From contig OZ253956.1 of assembly GCA_965267355.1 (NCBI GenBank), positions 1,426,001 through 1,490,000 of the forward strand: a stretch of DNA of 64,000 nt, read 5' to 3'. The stretch is from GCA-002793235 sp965267355. GTDB lineage: Bacteria; Bacteroidota; Bacteroidia; Flavobacteriales_E; Vicingaceae. This document shows, one piece after another, positions 9,474 through 18,194 of this stretch. The translations under genes were made by a program, and so were the position numbers. Below the pieces are notes generated by a model that did no database searches, had not been told where the DNA came from, and saw nothing but the letters and a program-made list of their open reading frames with translations. Position 1 is the stretch's first letter. Each line of letters begins with the position of its first letter.

Positions 9474-9546
9474 TAGCGGGGACAGGACTCGAACCTGCGA
9501 CCTCCGGGTTATGAGCCCGATGAGCTACCAACTGCTCTACCCCGCG
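9474..9546 (-). tRNA. Initiator tRNA-fMet (CAT anticodon)
   Basis: Read on the minus strand, the 73 bases fold as a cloverleaf: acceptor CGCGGGG pairing with CCCCGCT, D arm with TTGGTAGC, anticodon loop CTCATAA, and T arm GGTTCGAGTCC. Two features mark it as the initiator: three consecutive G-C pairs at the base of the anticodon stem (GGG/CCC) and an unpaired first acceptor position (C1 against T72). The discriminator is A and CCA is not encoded. Confidence 0.95.
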
Positions 9547-9582
9547 ATATATTTTAAGAACTTTTTCCGTTTAAAAGGGGAG

Positions 9583-9590
9583 CAAATATA
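9583..9590 (-). promoter_or_regulatory. Candidate -7 box for tRNA-fMet
   Basis: On the minus strand this reads TATATTTG, matching the Bacteroidota TAnnTTTG -7 element, 36 bases before the tRNA 5' end. No TTG -33 element is seen at the usual distance. The rest of the 208-base gap up to the plus-strand gene at 9755 shows nothing else I can support. Confidence 0.5.
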
Positions 9591-9754
9591 GTACTTTTTA
9601 AGTTCTAGAGCAGTTTTTTAATTCAAATTTTGAATTTATTGCTGATATAAAAATCTTTTTTTGATATCACGCAACTTATTTAAAAATTCTTCCGTCTTGG
9701 ATTCAAATTCTCAGGCAAAAGCAAATTTTATTAAATCTTTTAATCAAAAAATAA

Positions 9755-12295
9755 ATGAATTATTTATTACGCACTTCGCTTTTTTGCCTGTTTACGTTAT
9801 TTCTATTTATTAAAACAAGTTGGGCGTGTCACCCGTTACCACTTACTTACTTTAATTATGCTACCTATACACCGGGTGTTGGATTTTCTGCAACAGGAGA
9901 TTCTAATCCTGCAACCTTTGGGTGTAATTTCTATTGGTTAGAAATGGAAGTTAGATGTGATAGTAGTAAAATGGATGACAGTAACTTTTCTGGAGTATAT
10001 AGTGCTGCTAATTGTATTCCTTTTTATCAAGGCCAACAGGTCACAAAACCTGTTCAAATGGCTATGACCTATCCAGCTATTACTGTTCCAGATAGCGTTT
10101 TATGTCCAGGTATGACCTATTATTACAGATTAAGAGAAAACATAGATACTTTGGTTGGTCCATGGACTCCTGTAATGAGTTTTACAGTTCCTGGAACATT
10201 AGATACTTCAGTTGGTTCTTTAAATTTAACGGCTAGTCCGCAAGTATTTTGTGGTTCAACTCAGCTGGGTTGGAATTTTACACCAGGTGGTGGGTGTCAA
10301 ACAATTAGTTGTGACACTACAACTAGATATCAATGGTATGTTATTTCTGGCGAACCTATGAACGTACCTGTAAATTTTAGTTGTGATACTTGTCCATATC
10401 CTTTCGCTTCTCCAAGCATACCAACTACTTATGGTTTAACTATTACCAAAGGAGATACTAATTCGTGTGGGTATGGTATTTATACCATGAATCCGATTAC
10501 TGTTACACCCTTGCCTCCACCTATACCAGGTACAGTAAGTTATGTGGCTGATTGTAATGGAAATATTGACCTAAATCTTTCAGGATATTATGGAGATATA
10601 CAATGGTATTCCATTAGTTCAGGGCAGCTGGATTCCATTACAGGTGCTATTTATGATACTTTATCTTTAAGTGGAATTTCATCAGGAGATTGCTTTACTG
10701 TTCAGCTCACTACATCTTGTGGCTCTATTTTCTCAGATACTGTTTGTTTAGGAACAATAACCCCATCCGTTCCGGGAACATTGAGTTATAGTGATGATTG
10801 TCAGGGAAATGTTTCTTTGTTTTTATCGGGCAACCTAGGAGATATACAGTGGCAAATTTCAACTAATGGAACCGTATGGAATGACTTGATTGGAGACACT
10901 TCAGGAACATTGTTGCAACAAGGATTTATATCGGGTAATTGTTATAGGGCAATGTCATATACTAACTGTGATACTTCTTATTCAGATACTATTTGCCCTG
11001 TAGTTCAACCACAGCCTACTAATGGAATAGTCAATTATTCAGCTGATTGTAATGGTAACTTATCAATGGATATTATAGGTTACTTTGGAGATCTTCAATG
11101 GCAAAGTTCTATAACTTCTGGAGTATGGAGTGATGTATCAGGAGCAAGCTTAGATTCACTTATGTTTTCAGGAGCATCACCTGGTGAATGTTTTAGGGTT
11201 AGGATTAGTACATTGTGTGATACACTTTATTCTGATACCGTTTGTGTTGGACAGATGGTACCTTCAAGCTCTGGTGCAACCAGTTATACTGACGATTGTC
11301 AAGGAAATGTTTCTTTATTTTTAACAGGTAATCAAGGGAATGTACAATGGCAAGTTTCAACTAATGGAACAGTATGGAATGATTTGGTTGGAGATACTTC
11401 AAGTACACTTTTACAACCAAGTTTTGTAGCTGGAAATTGTTATAGAGCGATGTCATATACCAACTGTGACACGTCTTATTCAGATACTATTTGCCCGGTA
11501 ATTCAACCACAACCCGTAAATGGTGTGATAAACTATTCTGCAGATTGTAGTGGTAATGTTTGTTTATGGGTAAGCAGTACACAAGGAGATCTACAATGGC
11601 AATCTTCAATTGCAGGAGGTTCATGGACAAACATAATCAATGCAAATTCTGATTCAGTTTGCCAATCAGGAATTAATACAGGAGATTGTTTTAGGGTAAT
11701 GATTTTTACCGCTTGCGATACCATTTATACTGATACTATTTGCCCTACAATGTTTGAGGGTCCAACGGCAGCTTTCACCTATTCTCCTCCAGGAAATAGC
11801 CAGTCTAATGTTCCAATGTCTTTTACTGATATGTCAACTGGTAATATAGTTTCTTGGGAGTGGGATTTTGGTGGAGGAAACCCTGGGCAAAATAATCATA
11901 TACCCAACCCAACTCATACATATCACTCATCAGGATTTTATACTGTAACATTAATTGTTACGGATGCCAATGGGTGTACTGATACAGTATCGGTTGTTAT
12001 AGAAATTGAAAATCCTGCTTGTGAAGGTGCGCAATGTGTGGTAATTATTCCAAATGTATTTACACCTAATAAAGATGGAGATAATGATGTTTTAATGTTT
12101 AAAAATCTTGAGCATTACACTAATAATTTGCAAGTTTTTAACCGGTGGGGTAAGCTCGTTTTTGAGCAGGAGAATTACAAAAATGATTGGGATGGAGATG
12201 ACCATGCTGAAGGAACTTATTATTTTATACTAACCATTAATAATCTTGAAGGTAGAGCTGAAACTTATAAAGGAGCAGTTACTCTATTAAGATAA
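9755..12295 (+). CDS. T9SS type B secreted repeat protein with PKD domain (gliding-motility-type C-terminus)
   Basis: Large surface or secreted protein of 846 residues. A signal peptide (about 1-24) is followed by a fibronectin-like region. Five Cys-containing repeats of about 83 residues occupy roughly 259-668 (GNVSLFL, NDL.GDTS, CYRAMSYTNCDTSYSDTICP). A PKD domain starts near 672 (FTDMSTGNIVSWEWDFGGG). The C-terminal 80 residues (PNVFTPNKDGDNDV, NRWGKLVF) match the gliding-motility-associated type B sorting domain. Such proteins cross the outer membrane by T9SS and act as adhesins or surface fibres; the specific role here is unknown. It stands alone, with no PorP gene beside it. Confidence 0.88.
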   Translation: MNYLLRTSLFCLFTLFLFIKTSWACHPLPLTYFNYATYTPGVGFSATGDSNPATFGCNFYWLEMEVRCDSSKMDDSNFSGVYSAANCIPFYQGQQVTKPVQMAMTYPAITVPDSVLCPGMTYYYRLRENIDTLVGPWTPVMSFTVPGTLDTSVGSLNLTASPQVFCGSTQLGWNFTPGGGCQTISCDTTTRYQWYVISGEPMNVPVNFSCDTCPYPFASPSIPTTYGLTITKGDTNSCGYGIYTMNPITVTPLPPPIPGTVSYVADCNGNIDLNLSGYYGDIQWYSISSGQLDSITGAIYDTLSLSGISSGDCFTVQLTTSCGSIFSDTVCLGTITPSVPGTLSYSDDCQGNVSLFLSGNLGDIQWQISTNGTVWNDLIGDTSGTLLQQGFISGNCYRAMSYTNCDTSYSDTICPVVQPQPTNGIVNYSADCNGNLSMDIIGYFGDLQWQSSITSGVWSDVSGASLDSLMFSGASPGECFRVRISTLCDTLYSDTVCVGQMVPSSSGATSYTDDCQGNVSLFLTGNQGNVQWQVSTNGTVWNDLVGDTSSTLLQPSFVAGNCYRAMSYTNCDTSYSDTICPVIQPQPVNGVINYSADCSGNVCLWVSSTQGDLQWQSSIAGGSWTNIINANSDSVCQSGINTGDCFRVMIFTACDTIYTDTICPTMFEGPTAAFTYSPPGNSQSNVPMSFTDMSTGNIVSWEWDFGGGNPGQNNHIPNPTHTYHSSGFYTVTLIVTDANGCTDTVSVVIEIENPACEGAQCVVIIPNVFTPNKDGDNDVLMFKNLEHYTNNLQVFNRWGKLVFEQENYKNDWDGDDHAEGTYYFILTINNLEGRAETYKGAVTLLR
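10529..11760 (+). repeat. Five in-frame coding repeats of about 249 bp
   Basis: Units start at 10529, 10775, 11024, 11273 and 11522. Units 2 and 4, and units 3 and 5, resemble each other more than their neighbours do, so the array looks like a two-unit block of 498 bp copied once. Protein identity is much higher than DNA identity, with many synonymous differences. Confidence 0.85.
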
Positions 12296-12329
12296 TTGGT
12301 GCTTAATATTAAAACTAAAAAGTAAAGAC

Positions 12330-12337
12330 TACCTTTG
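12330..12337 (+). promoter_or_regulatory. Candidate -7 box for era
   Basis: TACCTTTG fits TAnnTTTG and ends 4 bases before the GTG start of era. Transcription would begin at or next to the start codon, giving an essentially leaderless mRNA. No good TTG lies at the standard distance. Confidence 0.45.
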
Positions 12338-12341
12338 TGCT

Positions 12342-13223
12342 GTGCATAAAGCTGGTTTTGTAAATATTATTGGAGCTCCAAATGTTGGTAAATCAACCTT
12401 AATGAACGAATTGGTTGGGGAGAGGTTATCCATAATTACATCTAAGGCTCAAACAACCCGTCATCGTATTTTAGGTATTGTAAATGATGAAGAGCATCAG
12501 ATTGTTTTTTCAGATACACCTGGTATTGTAGATCCTGCCTATAAAATGCATGAAGGGATGATGACTTTTGTGAAATCGGCGATAAGTGATGCTGATGTAT
12601 TGTTGGTAATGGTTGAAGCAAAAGAGAAAGAGTTTAAGGATAAAGACATTTTGGAACGTCTTCAAAAAACTTCAACACCAGTTATTCTTTTAATTAATAA
12701 GATTGATGAGGTAGAGCAAGATTTTCTAGAAGAGCGAGTAGCTTATTGGAAAGAACAATTACCTAGTGGTAAGATATATCCTATTTCTGCACTACATAAT
12801 TTTAATGTAGATCAGGTGATGCTAGAGATAAAATCTTTACTTCCTGAGTTCCCTCCATTTTATGATAAAGATGCCTTAACAGATAAGCCAGAGCGTTTTT
12901 TTGTGTCAGAAATTATAAGAGAGAAAATCTTATTAAACTATAAAAAGGAAATACCATACTCATGTGAGGTTGAGGTGGAAGAGTTTAAAGAGGAACCTCA
13001 GATTATTCGTGTTAGAGCGATAATAATGGTGATTAGAGATTCACAAAAGGGAATCATCATTGGGCATCAAGGTAAAGGCTTGAAAAAAGTAGGTACTGAA
13101 GCTCGAAAAGACATTGAAAAATTTTTAGCGAAGAAAGTCTTTTTAGAACTTTATGTTAAAGTAAATAAAGACTGGAGAAATAATGAAGCCCAATTAAAGC
13201 GTTTTGGGTATCTAAATGGGTAA
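12342..13223 (+). CDS. era: GTPase Era
   Basis: Ribosome-assembly GTPase that binds the 3' end of 16S rRNA and is needed for 30S maturation. The 293 residues have G1 GAPNVGKST, G3 DTPGI and G4 NKID, then a C-terminal KH RNA-binding domain with IIIGHQGKGLKKVGTEARKDIE. Length is usual for the family. The start is GTG at 12342, since MHKAGFVNIIG is the expected beginning and no ATG precedes it. der follows after 12 bases, as in many Bacteroidota. Confidence 0.96.
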   Translation: MHKAGFVNIIGAPNVGKSTLMNELVGERLSIITSKAQTTRHRILGIVNDEEHQIVFSDTPGIVDPAYKMHEGMMTFVKSAISDADVLLVMVEAKEKEFKDKDILERLQKTSTPVILLINKIDEVEQDFLEERVAYWKEQLPSGKIYPISALHNFNVDQVMLEIKSLLPEFPPFYDKDALTDKPERFFVSEIIREKILLNYKKEIPYSCEVEVEEFKEEPQIIRVRAIIMVIRDSQKGIIIGHQGKGLKKVGTEARKDIEKFLAKKVFLELYVKVNKDWRNNEAQLKRFGYLNG

Positions 13224-13228
13224 TTTTG
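13221..13228 (+). promoter_or_regulatory. Candidate -7 box for der
   Basis: TAATTTTG overlaps the era stop codon and ends 7 bases before the der ATG. It fits TAnnTTTG and would allow der to be transcribed independently of era with almost no leader. Confidence 0.4.
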
Positions 13229-13235
13229 CCGAATC

Positions 13236-14546
13236 ATGGGAAATATTGTAGCCATAGTAGGAAGACCAAATGTTGGTAAGTCAACCTTGTTTAATAGGTT
13301 AACAGAAACTCGTAGTGCCATAGTTGATGAAGCTAGTGGAGTTACTAGAGATAGACATTACGGTCAGGTAGATTGGAATGGTAAAGATTTTACTCTAATC
13401 GATACTGGAGGGTATGTAAAAGGTTCAGATGATATTTTTGAGGACGAGATTAGAAAACAGGTTATTCTTGCCATTGAGGAGTGTGATGTTATCATTTTTG
13501 TGGTTGATGTAACCGCTGGAATTACTGATTTGGATGAAGCGGTTGTGAAGTTGTTAAGAAAGACGGATAAGAAAATTTTATTGGTATCTAATAAGGTAGA
13601 TAACAACGAAAGAATATTAGAATCAAGTATTTTTTATGGTTTTGGTATTGCTGATGAGATTTTTAATGTTTCATCAATTAATGGTAGTGGAACTGGAGAG
13701 TTGTTGGATGAGGTTGTAAAACACCTTGAAGACAAGCCAGAGGAGGAGGATGAAGATGGAGTGCCAAGATTGGCTATTGTTGGTAGACCAAACGTTGGTA
13801 AGTCGTCATTGCTAAATGCTTTAATTGGACAGGATAGAAACATAGTAACCAATATTGCAGGAACCACTAGAGATTCTATTACTACAAGATATAATGCTTT
13901 TGGTTTTGATTTAAAATTGATTGATACAGCAGGTTTAAGGAAGAAAGGTAAAGTCAATGAAGATATTGAGTTTTATTCAGTAATGCGAGCAGTTAGAACT
14001 ATTGAAAATGCTGATGTATGTTTATTACTAGTTGAAGCGACTGAAGGTATAATGGCTCAGGATATGAATATCTTTCACCTAGCCATTAAGAATAGAAAAG
14101 GAATTGTAATTCTGGTTAATAAATGGGATTTGGTTGAGAAAGAAACGAATACTGCCAAGAAACTAGAAGAACAAATAAAAGAGCGTATAGCTCCATTTAC
14201 GGATGTTCCTATTGTTTTTACTTCTGTAAAGAATAAGCAAAGAATTCATAAAGCATTAGAAGAAGTAGTTCAGGTTTATGAGAACAGAAAACGAAAGATT
14301 TCTACTTCTAAATTAAATGAAGTGATGTTGGAAGCGATTGCAAAGAATCCACCACCGGCATTAAAAGGAAAATGGATTAAAATTAAATTTGTTACTCAAT
14401 TACCTACTTATGCTCCAACTTTTGCATTTTTTTGTAATTTGCCCCAATATATAAAAGAACCTTATAAAAGGTATCTCGAAAATAAGTTGAGGGAAAATTT
14501 TAACTTTAAAGGTGTACCCATCCAGCTGTTTATGCGTAAAAAGTAA
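13236..14546 (+). CDS. der: Ribosome biogenesis GTPase Der (EngA)
   Basis: Essential GTPase for 50S subunit assembly with two tandem G domains. Domain 1 has GRPNVGKSTLFN and DTGGY; domain 2 has GRPNVGKSSLLN, DTAGLRKKGKV and NKWD. A KH-like C-terminal domain closes the 436 residues (ALKGKWIKIKFVTQ, FKGVPIQLFMRKK). The acidic linker EEEDEDG at about 167-173 separates the G domains. All switch motifs look intact. It follows era closely and is followed after 4 bases by a membrane-protein gene on the same strand. Confidence 0.97.
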   Translation: MGNIVAIVGRPNVGKSTLFNRLTETRSAIVDEASGVTRDRHYGQVDWNGKDFTLIDTGGYVKGSDDIFEDEIRKQVILAIEECDVIIFVVDVTAGITDLDEAVVKLLRKTDKKILLVSNKVDNNERILESSIFYGFGIADEIFNVSSINGSGTGELLDEVVKHLEDKPEEEDEDGVPRLAIVGRPNVGKSSLLNALIGQDRNIVTNIAGTTRDSITTRYNAFGFDLKLIDTAGLRKKGKVNEDIEFYSVMRAVRTIENADVCLLLVEATEGIMAQDMNIFHLAIKNRKGIVILVNKWDLVEKETNTAKKLEEQIKERIAPFTDVPIVFTSVKNKQRIHKALEEVVQVYENRKRKISTSKLNEVMLEAIAKNPPPALKGKWIKIKFVTQLPTYAPTFAFFCNLPQYIKEPYKRYLENKLRENFNFKGVPIQLFMRKK

Positions 14547-14550
14547 TGTT

Positions 14551-15147
14551 ATGAAGATTAGCAGTACAATTCTTACTTTAGTTTTAGTATTTTCAGTGCC
14601 ATTAATTGCACAAAAAAGTGTGCCTACTCAGCCACAGTTAGAATCAGGTACAATCGAAAGCCAGTTTGATTATATTATTACAAAATCTTCTTCGTTTAAA
14701 GACTTTCAGTTAATCAGAAAGAGTTCTATTCTTAAAGTTAAGAGCAATGCTTTAGATTCGCTTGTTGCTTTAAGAAAGCTATCACTTAATTCTTCTGCTG
14801 AAATTAAAGGACTAAACACTCAAATTAACCAGTTAAAAAAAGAAATTGTTACACTTCAAGAAGAATTAAAAGCTTTAAAAGAAGAAAAGGATAGTATTGC
14901 TTTGTTTGGAAATCAAATTGAAAAAGGACTTTACAATACTATTTTATGGGCTATTATAATTGTTTTATTAGTAGCATTAATCTTTTTTGTTATTCGTTTT
15001 AAATCTAACTTATCTTCTGTAAAGAATGTTAAGCGAGAGTTAGAAAGTTTAGAGAGAGAATATGAAGAACACCGTAAAAAAGCATTGAAGAAAGAACAAG
15101 AGATAATGCGTAAATTGCAAGATGAGATTAATAAGAATAATCCTTGA
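14551..15147 (+). CDS. Signal-peptide, coiled-coil, single-pass membrane protein of unknown function
   Basis: 198 residues from the ATG at 14551; the frame is open further upstream inside der, but MKISSTILTLVLVFSVPLIAQ is a clean signal peptide. A heptad-like coiled coil spans about 80-120 (LNTQINQLKKEIVTLQEEL), a transmembrane segment lies at about 128-150 (ILWAIIIVLLVALIFFVI), and a second charged coiled coil follows (RELESLEREYEEHRKK). This layout suggests a scaffold or envelope protein with the first coil outside and the second in the cytosol. I do not recognise a family. A terminator follows 21 bases later. Confidence 0.65.
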   Translation: MKISSTILTLVLVFSVPLIAQKSVPTQPQLESGTIESQFDYIITKSSSFKDFQLIRKSSILKVKSNALDSLVALRKLSLNSSAEIKGLNTQINQLKKEIVTLQEELKALKEEKDSIALFGNQIEKGLYNTILWAIIIVLLVALIFFVIRFKSNLSSVKNVKRELESLEREYEEHRKKALKKEQEIMRKLQDEINKNNP

Positions 15148-15168
15148 TAAGGAATTAACATAACTAAT

Positions 15169-15204
15169 AAAAAAGCCCTCACTCCTAAAAATGAGGGCTT
15201 TTTT
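15169..15204. terminator. Bidirectional terminator between convergent genes
   Basis: The stem AAAAAAGCCCTCA / TGAGGGCTTTTTT with a loop of about 10 bases lies between the plus-strand gene ending at 15147 and the minus-strand gene ending at 15221. T-runs on both strands make it usable in both directions. Confidence 0.9.
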
Positions 15205-15220
15205 GTGAACTAACAATTTG

Positions 15221-17332
15221 TTATTGAATAATTAACTTCTGAGTTTTAATGTTATTGTCAGCGTTAAATTCTATAAAGTAAAGTCCTGGAGCTAAATTTC
15301 TTTGCTCGTCAATGTTTAATGTGTATTTACCCAAGTTAAACGATTGTCCGTTAATAACATTGGTTACATTTTGTCCCAGAGCATTTTTTATAATAATACT
15401 TAGATTATTTACGTCTTTAATTAAGTTAAAAGATATCTTAGCACCCGATTTTGCTGGGTTAGGATAAACATTGAAAGTTGCTATATTATCAAATTCATCA
15501 ATAGTAGTAGTACCACTAATGTTGATATCATCTATGTAAATGTTGTTTCCTCCACCTGATTGAAATTCAAATTTAAATCTAACGTTACTTTCTGAACCAA
15601 TAGATGTTAAATCAACTGTTCTCATTGTCCATTCATTTGAAGTTGGAACAAACTCAGAACTATGATCTGGAGCTGTAGCTAAAAAACTCCCTTGCAATGG
15701 AACTTTAAGAATCCAGGTAGCTCCACAATCTATAGAGTAAGATACCATTAATCTGTCATTGTTTCCAGAAGATCTTTTTGCAAAAGCTTGTTGGAAAGTC
15801 ATTATTTTGTTAGACATGGTTGAGATGTCGTACGAAGGACTGATTAATGCATACACATTACCTGATTGGTTAAAATAGTTTCTAATTCTAACACTTCTAG
15901 AACCAGTTTTTGCTGCAGAGGTTGTATTTTGCCATGTTTGTCCACTTCCACTTTCTAATCTCCAATCGTTTGAATATTGAGTTACATTTTCATAACTATC
16001 TAGAAAAGGGCCAACATAATCAGCAGTTAAAGAACTAACAGTGATAATGTTTGCTTTAGATATTACGTCAGTACCGGCAGAGGTTCCTGGTTCATGTACA
16101 GCACTATAAACTCCAGGTGTATTGTATACAATCTGTGGGTTTTGAACACTAGAACTGTTCGGAGCACCACCAGTAAAAGTCCAGTTCCATGATGTTGGAG
16201 TAGCATTATATGACATGTCCGTAAATGTTACGGTATCACCAGCACAGATGTATTCTTTGTTGTAAGAAAAATCAGCTATTGGAGTACAAATAGGGGCGGT
16301 GTATGGATCATTAGTTCCTGTAGCATTAAGGTTTGCAGTAGTATTTAATTGTGCTAAACCTTGCGTTGTACTTGTACTATTTAAAACAGATACCATAGTA
16401 GCTACTTGATCTTGAGTAAACATATTTTGACAGTTATCATAACTCATATAGTTTTCAATTTGATCCACTACATTAGTGCCGTATGGGTCAGGACCACTTG
16501 CATCGTTAGAACAAGAGTTTTGAGATTGATTACAGCCAAATGTTTGAGTTAATGCAGGAGGTGTGTCACATAAGCCGTCACCTGATGTTGAACAATTTCC
16601 TCCACATCCACTTTGAAACGTATGTAATAGTCCAAAACAATGACCTACTTCATGTGTTAATGTTCTGTCATTAGCACCAAAAAATGAGTTGTCAACCACA
16701 ATACCGTAAGTATTGTTAATTCCACCACCCCATCCGTAAGGAAACTGTGCGTAACCAGCAATAACACCAGTACCTCCACCAGAACCTTGTTCAATGGCAT
16801 CTACTAACCAAATGTTAAAATACTTGTGCTCATCCCATTGACTAATACTTTTATCATTATCACCAAAGTCAGCACTTGCAGGATGTTCTAATCTTACAAT
16901 TCCTTCAGTACAATCTCCATTAGGATCTAAATGAGCTAACCTAAATTCAATATCAATAGAACCGGCATGAGGTTTAAAAATTGATCTTGTTTGAGTAGTG
17001 TCAGAATTTAATCGGTTAAAATCAATGTTCAATCTTTCGATAGCCTCCTCAATAACTTGTTTGGTCACATAACCTAACCCACCACTATGTGTAATGTTAT
17101 GCACAACAACAGGTATTGTGTAAGTTGCTAATTTGTTGTTAGTGTTTGTTTTTTTAAGGTCGCTAATATGTTGGAAATATTCTTGCAAAAAATTAGGGTT
17201 GTTTTGCAATTCCGCTTCAATTTGTTTATCAAACCCACACCAATTACCTGACCTAGTTTGATTTTGTGCTTGTACACCAGAAAAAATAAATGTACTCGCA
17301 ATTAATAAATAAGATAGTCGATTAAATTTCAT
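15221..17332 (-). CDS. Secreted M43 (pappalysin-like) zinc metalloprotease with PKD domain and T9SS type A tail
   Basis: Predicted extracellular protease of 703 residues. A signal peptide (about 1-22) precedes an M43 catalytic domain with HEVGHCFGLLH, giving zinc ligands His227, His231, and His237 and catalytic Glu228, plus a Met-turn at Met296 (ENYMSYDNC). Many cysteines surround the active site (CGGNCSTSGDGLCDTPP). A PKD-like domain is at about 350-430 (FTDMSYNATPTSWNWTFTGG), a jelly-roll-like region follows, and the last 75 residues (FNVYPNPAKSGAKISF, LAPGLYFIEF) are a type A T9SS sorting domain. A TAAATTTG box read on the minus strand at 17397-17390 may be the promoter. Confidence 0.9.
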   Translation of the reverse strand: MKFNRLSYLLIASTFIFSGVQAQNQTRSGNWCGFDKQIEAELQNNPNFLQEYFQHISDLKKTNTNNKLATYTIPVVVHNITHSGGLGYVTKQVIEEAIERLNIDFNRLNSDTTQTRSIFKPHAGSIDIEFRLAHLDPNGDCTEGIVRLEHPASADFGDNDKSISQWDEHKYFNIWLVDAIEQGSGGGTGVIAGYAQFPYGWGGGINNTYGIVVDNSFFGANDRTLTHEVGHCFGLLHTFQSGCGGNCSTSGDGLCDTPPALTQTFGCNQSQNSCSNDASGPDPYGTNVVDQIENYMSYDNCQNMFTQDQVATMVSVLNSTSTTQGLAQLNTTANLNATGTNDPYTAPICTPIADFSYNKEYICAGDTVTFTDMSYNATPTSWNWTFTGGAPNSSSVQNPQIVYNTPGVYSAVHEPGTSAGTDVISKANIITVSSLTADYVGPFLDSYENVTQYSNDWRLESGSGQTWQNTTSAAKTGSRSVRIRNYFNQSGNVYALISPSYDISTMSNKIMTFQQAFAKRSSGNNDRLMVSYSIDCGATWILKVPLQGSFLATAPDHSSEFVPTSNEWTMRTVDLTSIGSESNVRFKFEFQSGGGNNIYIDDINISGTTTIDEFDNIATFNVYPNPAKSGAKISFNLIKDVNNLSIIIKNALGQNVTNVINGQSFNLGKYTLNIDEQRNLAPGLYFIEFNADNNIKTQKLIIQ

Positions 17333-17471
17333 GTTAAATTTTATTAGTTAGTTCTTTGAAAGCTGAAACATAATTTTCAGCAAACTCATCAAATTTAACG
17401 AAAAAAAACAGAATTCTATTCTGTAATTTGATTAGCGGTAAAAATTGTCAGTAAAAGGACTTATTTAGTAT

Positions 17472-18194
17472 TTAATTTGTTAAATCTCTAACTGAACAAA
17501 GCACATTTGTTGCTATATTAGGATTTTTGATAAATGTCAAAACTTGTTGTGCAGTAATTTCTGGTTGAACTAAATCGCCATTCTCTTTATAGTCAATAAA
17601 TTTTTCAAGACCAGAAAATTCATTCACATCAGCACTACGTATTTCGGTTTGCATTCCAGTATCTATAATTCCTGGAGCAAGGCTTAAAACTTCAATATTA
17701 GATTCATTTATTTTGTTTTCCTCATTTAATACTTGACTAAACATATCCATTCCTGCCTTTGTTGAGCAGTAAACATTCCAGCCATCAATTGGATGCCTTC
17801 CTGCACCTGAACTAACATTTATGATAAGTTTTTTTACAGAAGAGTTATTATAAGCAGCTATGAAATTATTAGTTAAAATAGCAGGTGCAATTAGGTTAAG
17901 GTTATAGCAATCAATAATTTTTCGATTGTCAATGTTGCCTACATATTTAACATCTCCAACCATACCAGCATTGTTAACCAGCACAACTTTATTAGCATCT
18001 TTCAATTCTGGAAATTGAAAACTTTCTACTTTTTCGGGAGAACTGAGGTCGATTTCAATATGGGTATAATTGAAATGTTGGGTGGTGTTTGTTCGGGATA
18101 ACCCATAAACTACATTGTTGTCGTCTTCTAATAATAATTCAGTTAAGGCTTTTCCTAATCCTTTACTTGCTCCAGTTATAAAATAATAATTCAT
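17472..18194 (-). CDS. Short-chain dehydrogenase/reductase (SDR)
   Basis: NAD(P)-dependent oxidoreductase of 240 residues, cytosolic. The cofactor motif TGASKGLG is at 7-14, NNAG at 74-77, the catalytic Ser in NVSSG near 128-129, and YxxxK as Tyr142-Lys146. Closest in style to the benzil reductase or sepiapterin-reductase-like SDRs with a short N-terminus (MNYYFITGAS), but the substrate cannot be read from sequence. The start overlaps the stop of the upstream PLP enzyme by one base, so the pair is likely one transcript. A functional link to sulfur amino-acid metabolism is not evident. Confidence 0.85.
   Translation of the reverse strand: MNYYFITGASKGLGKALTELLLEDDNNVVYGLSRTNTTQHFNYTHIEIDLSSPEKVESFQFPELKDANKVVLVNNAGMVGDVKYVGNIDNRKIIDCYNLNLIAPAILTNNFIAAYNNSSVKKLIINVSSGAGRHPIDGWNVYCSTKAGMDMFSQVLNEENKINESNIEVLSLAPGIIDTGMQTEIRSADVNEFSGLEKFIDYKENGDLVQPEITAQQVLTFIKNPNIATNVLCSVRDLTN

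Noticed and set aside
9424..9531. N-terminal extension of the phosphatase frame upstream of its ATG at 9423
   Set aside because: It is translated antisense-free from the initiator tRNA and its terminator (the AHNPEVAGSSPVPA-like string is a known tRNA read-through artefact); the ATG at 9423 gives a clean signal peptide.
9474..9546. tRNA genes (here and at 49545-49626) as integration sites of a mobile element
   Set aside because: No integrase, no repeated tRNA 3' end and no change of gene content beside either tRNA.
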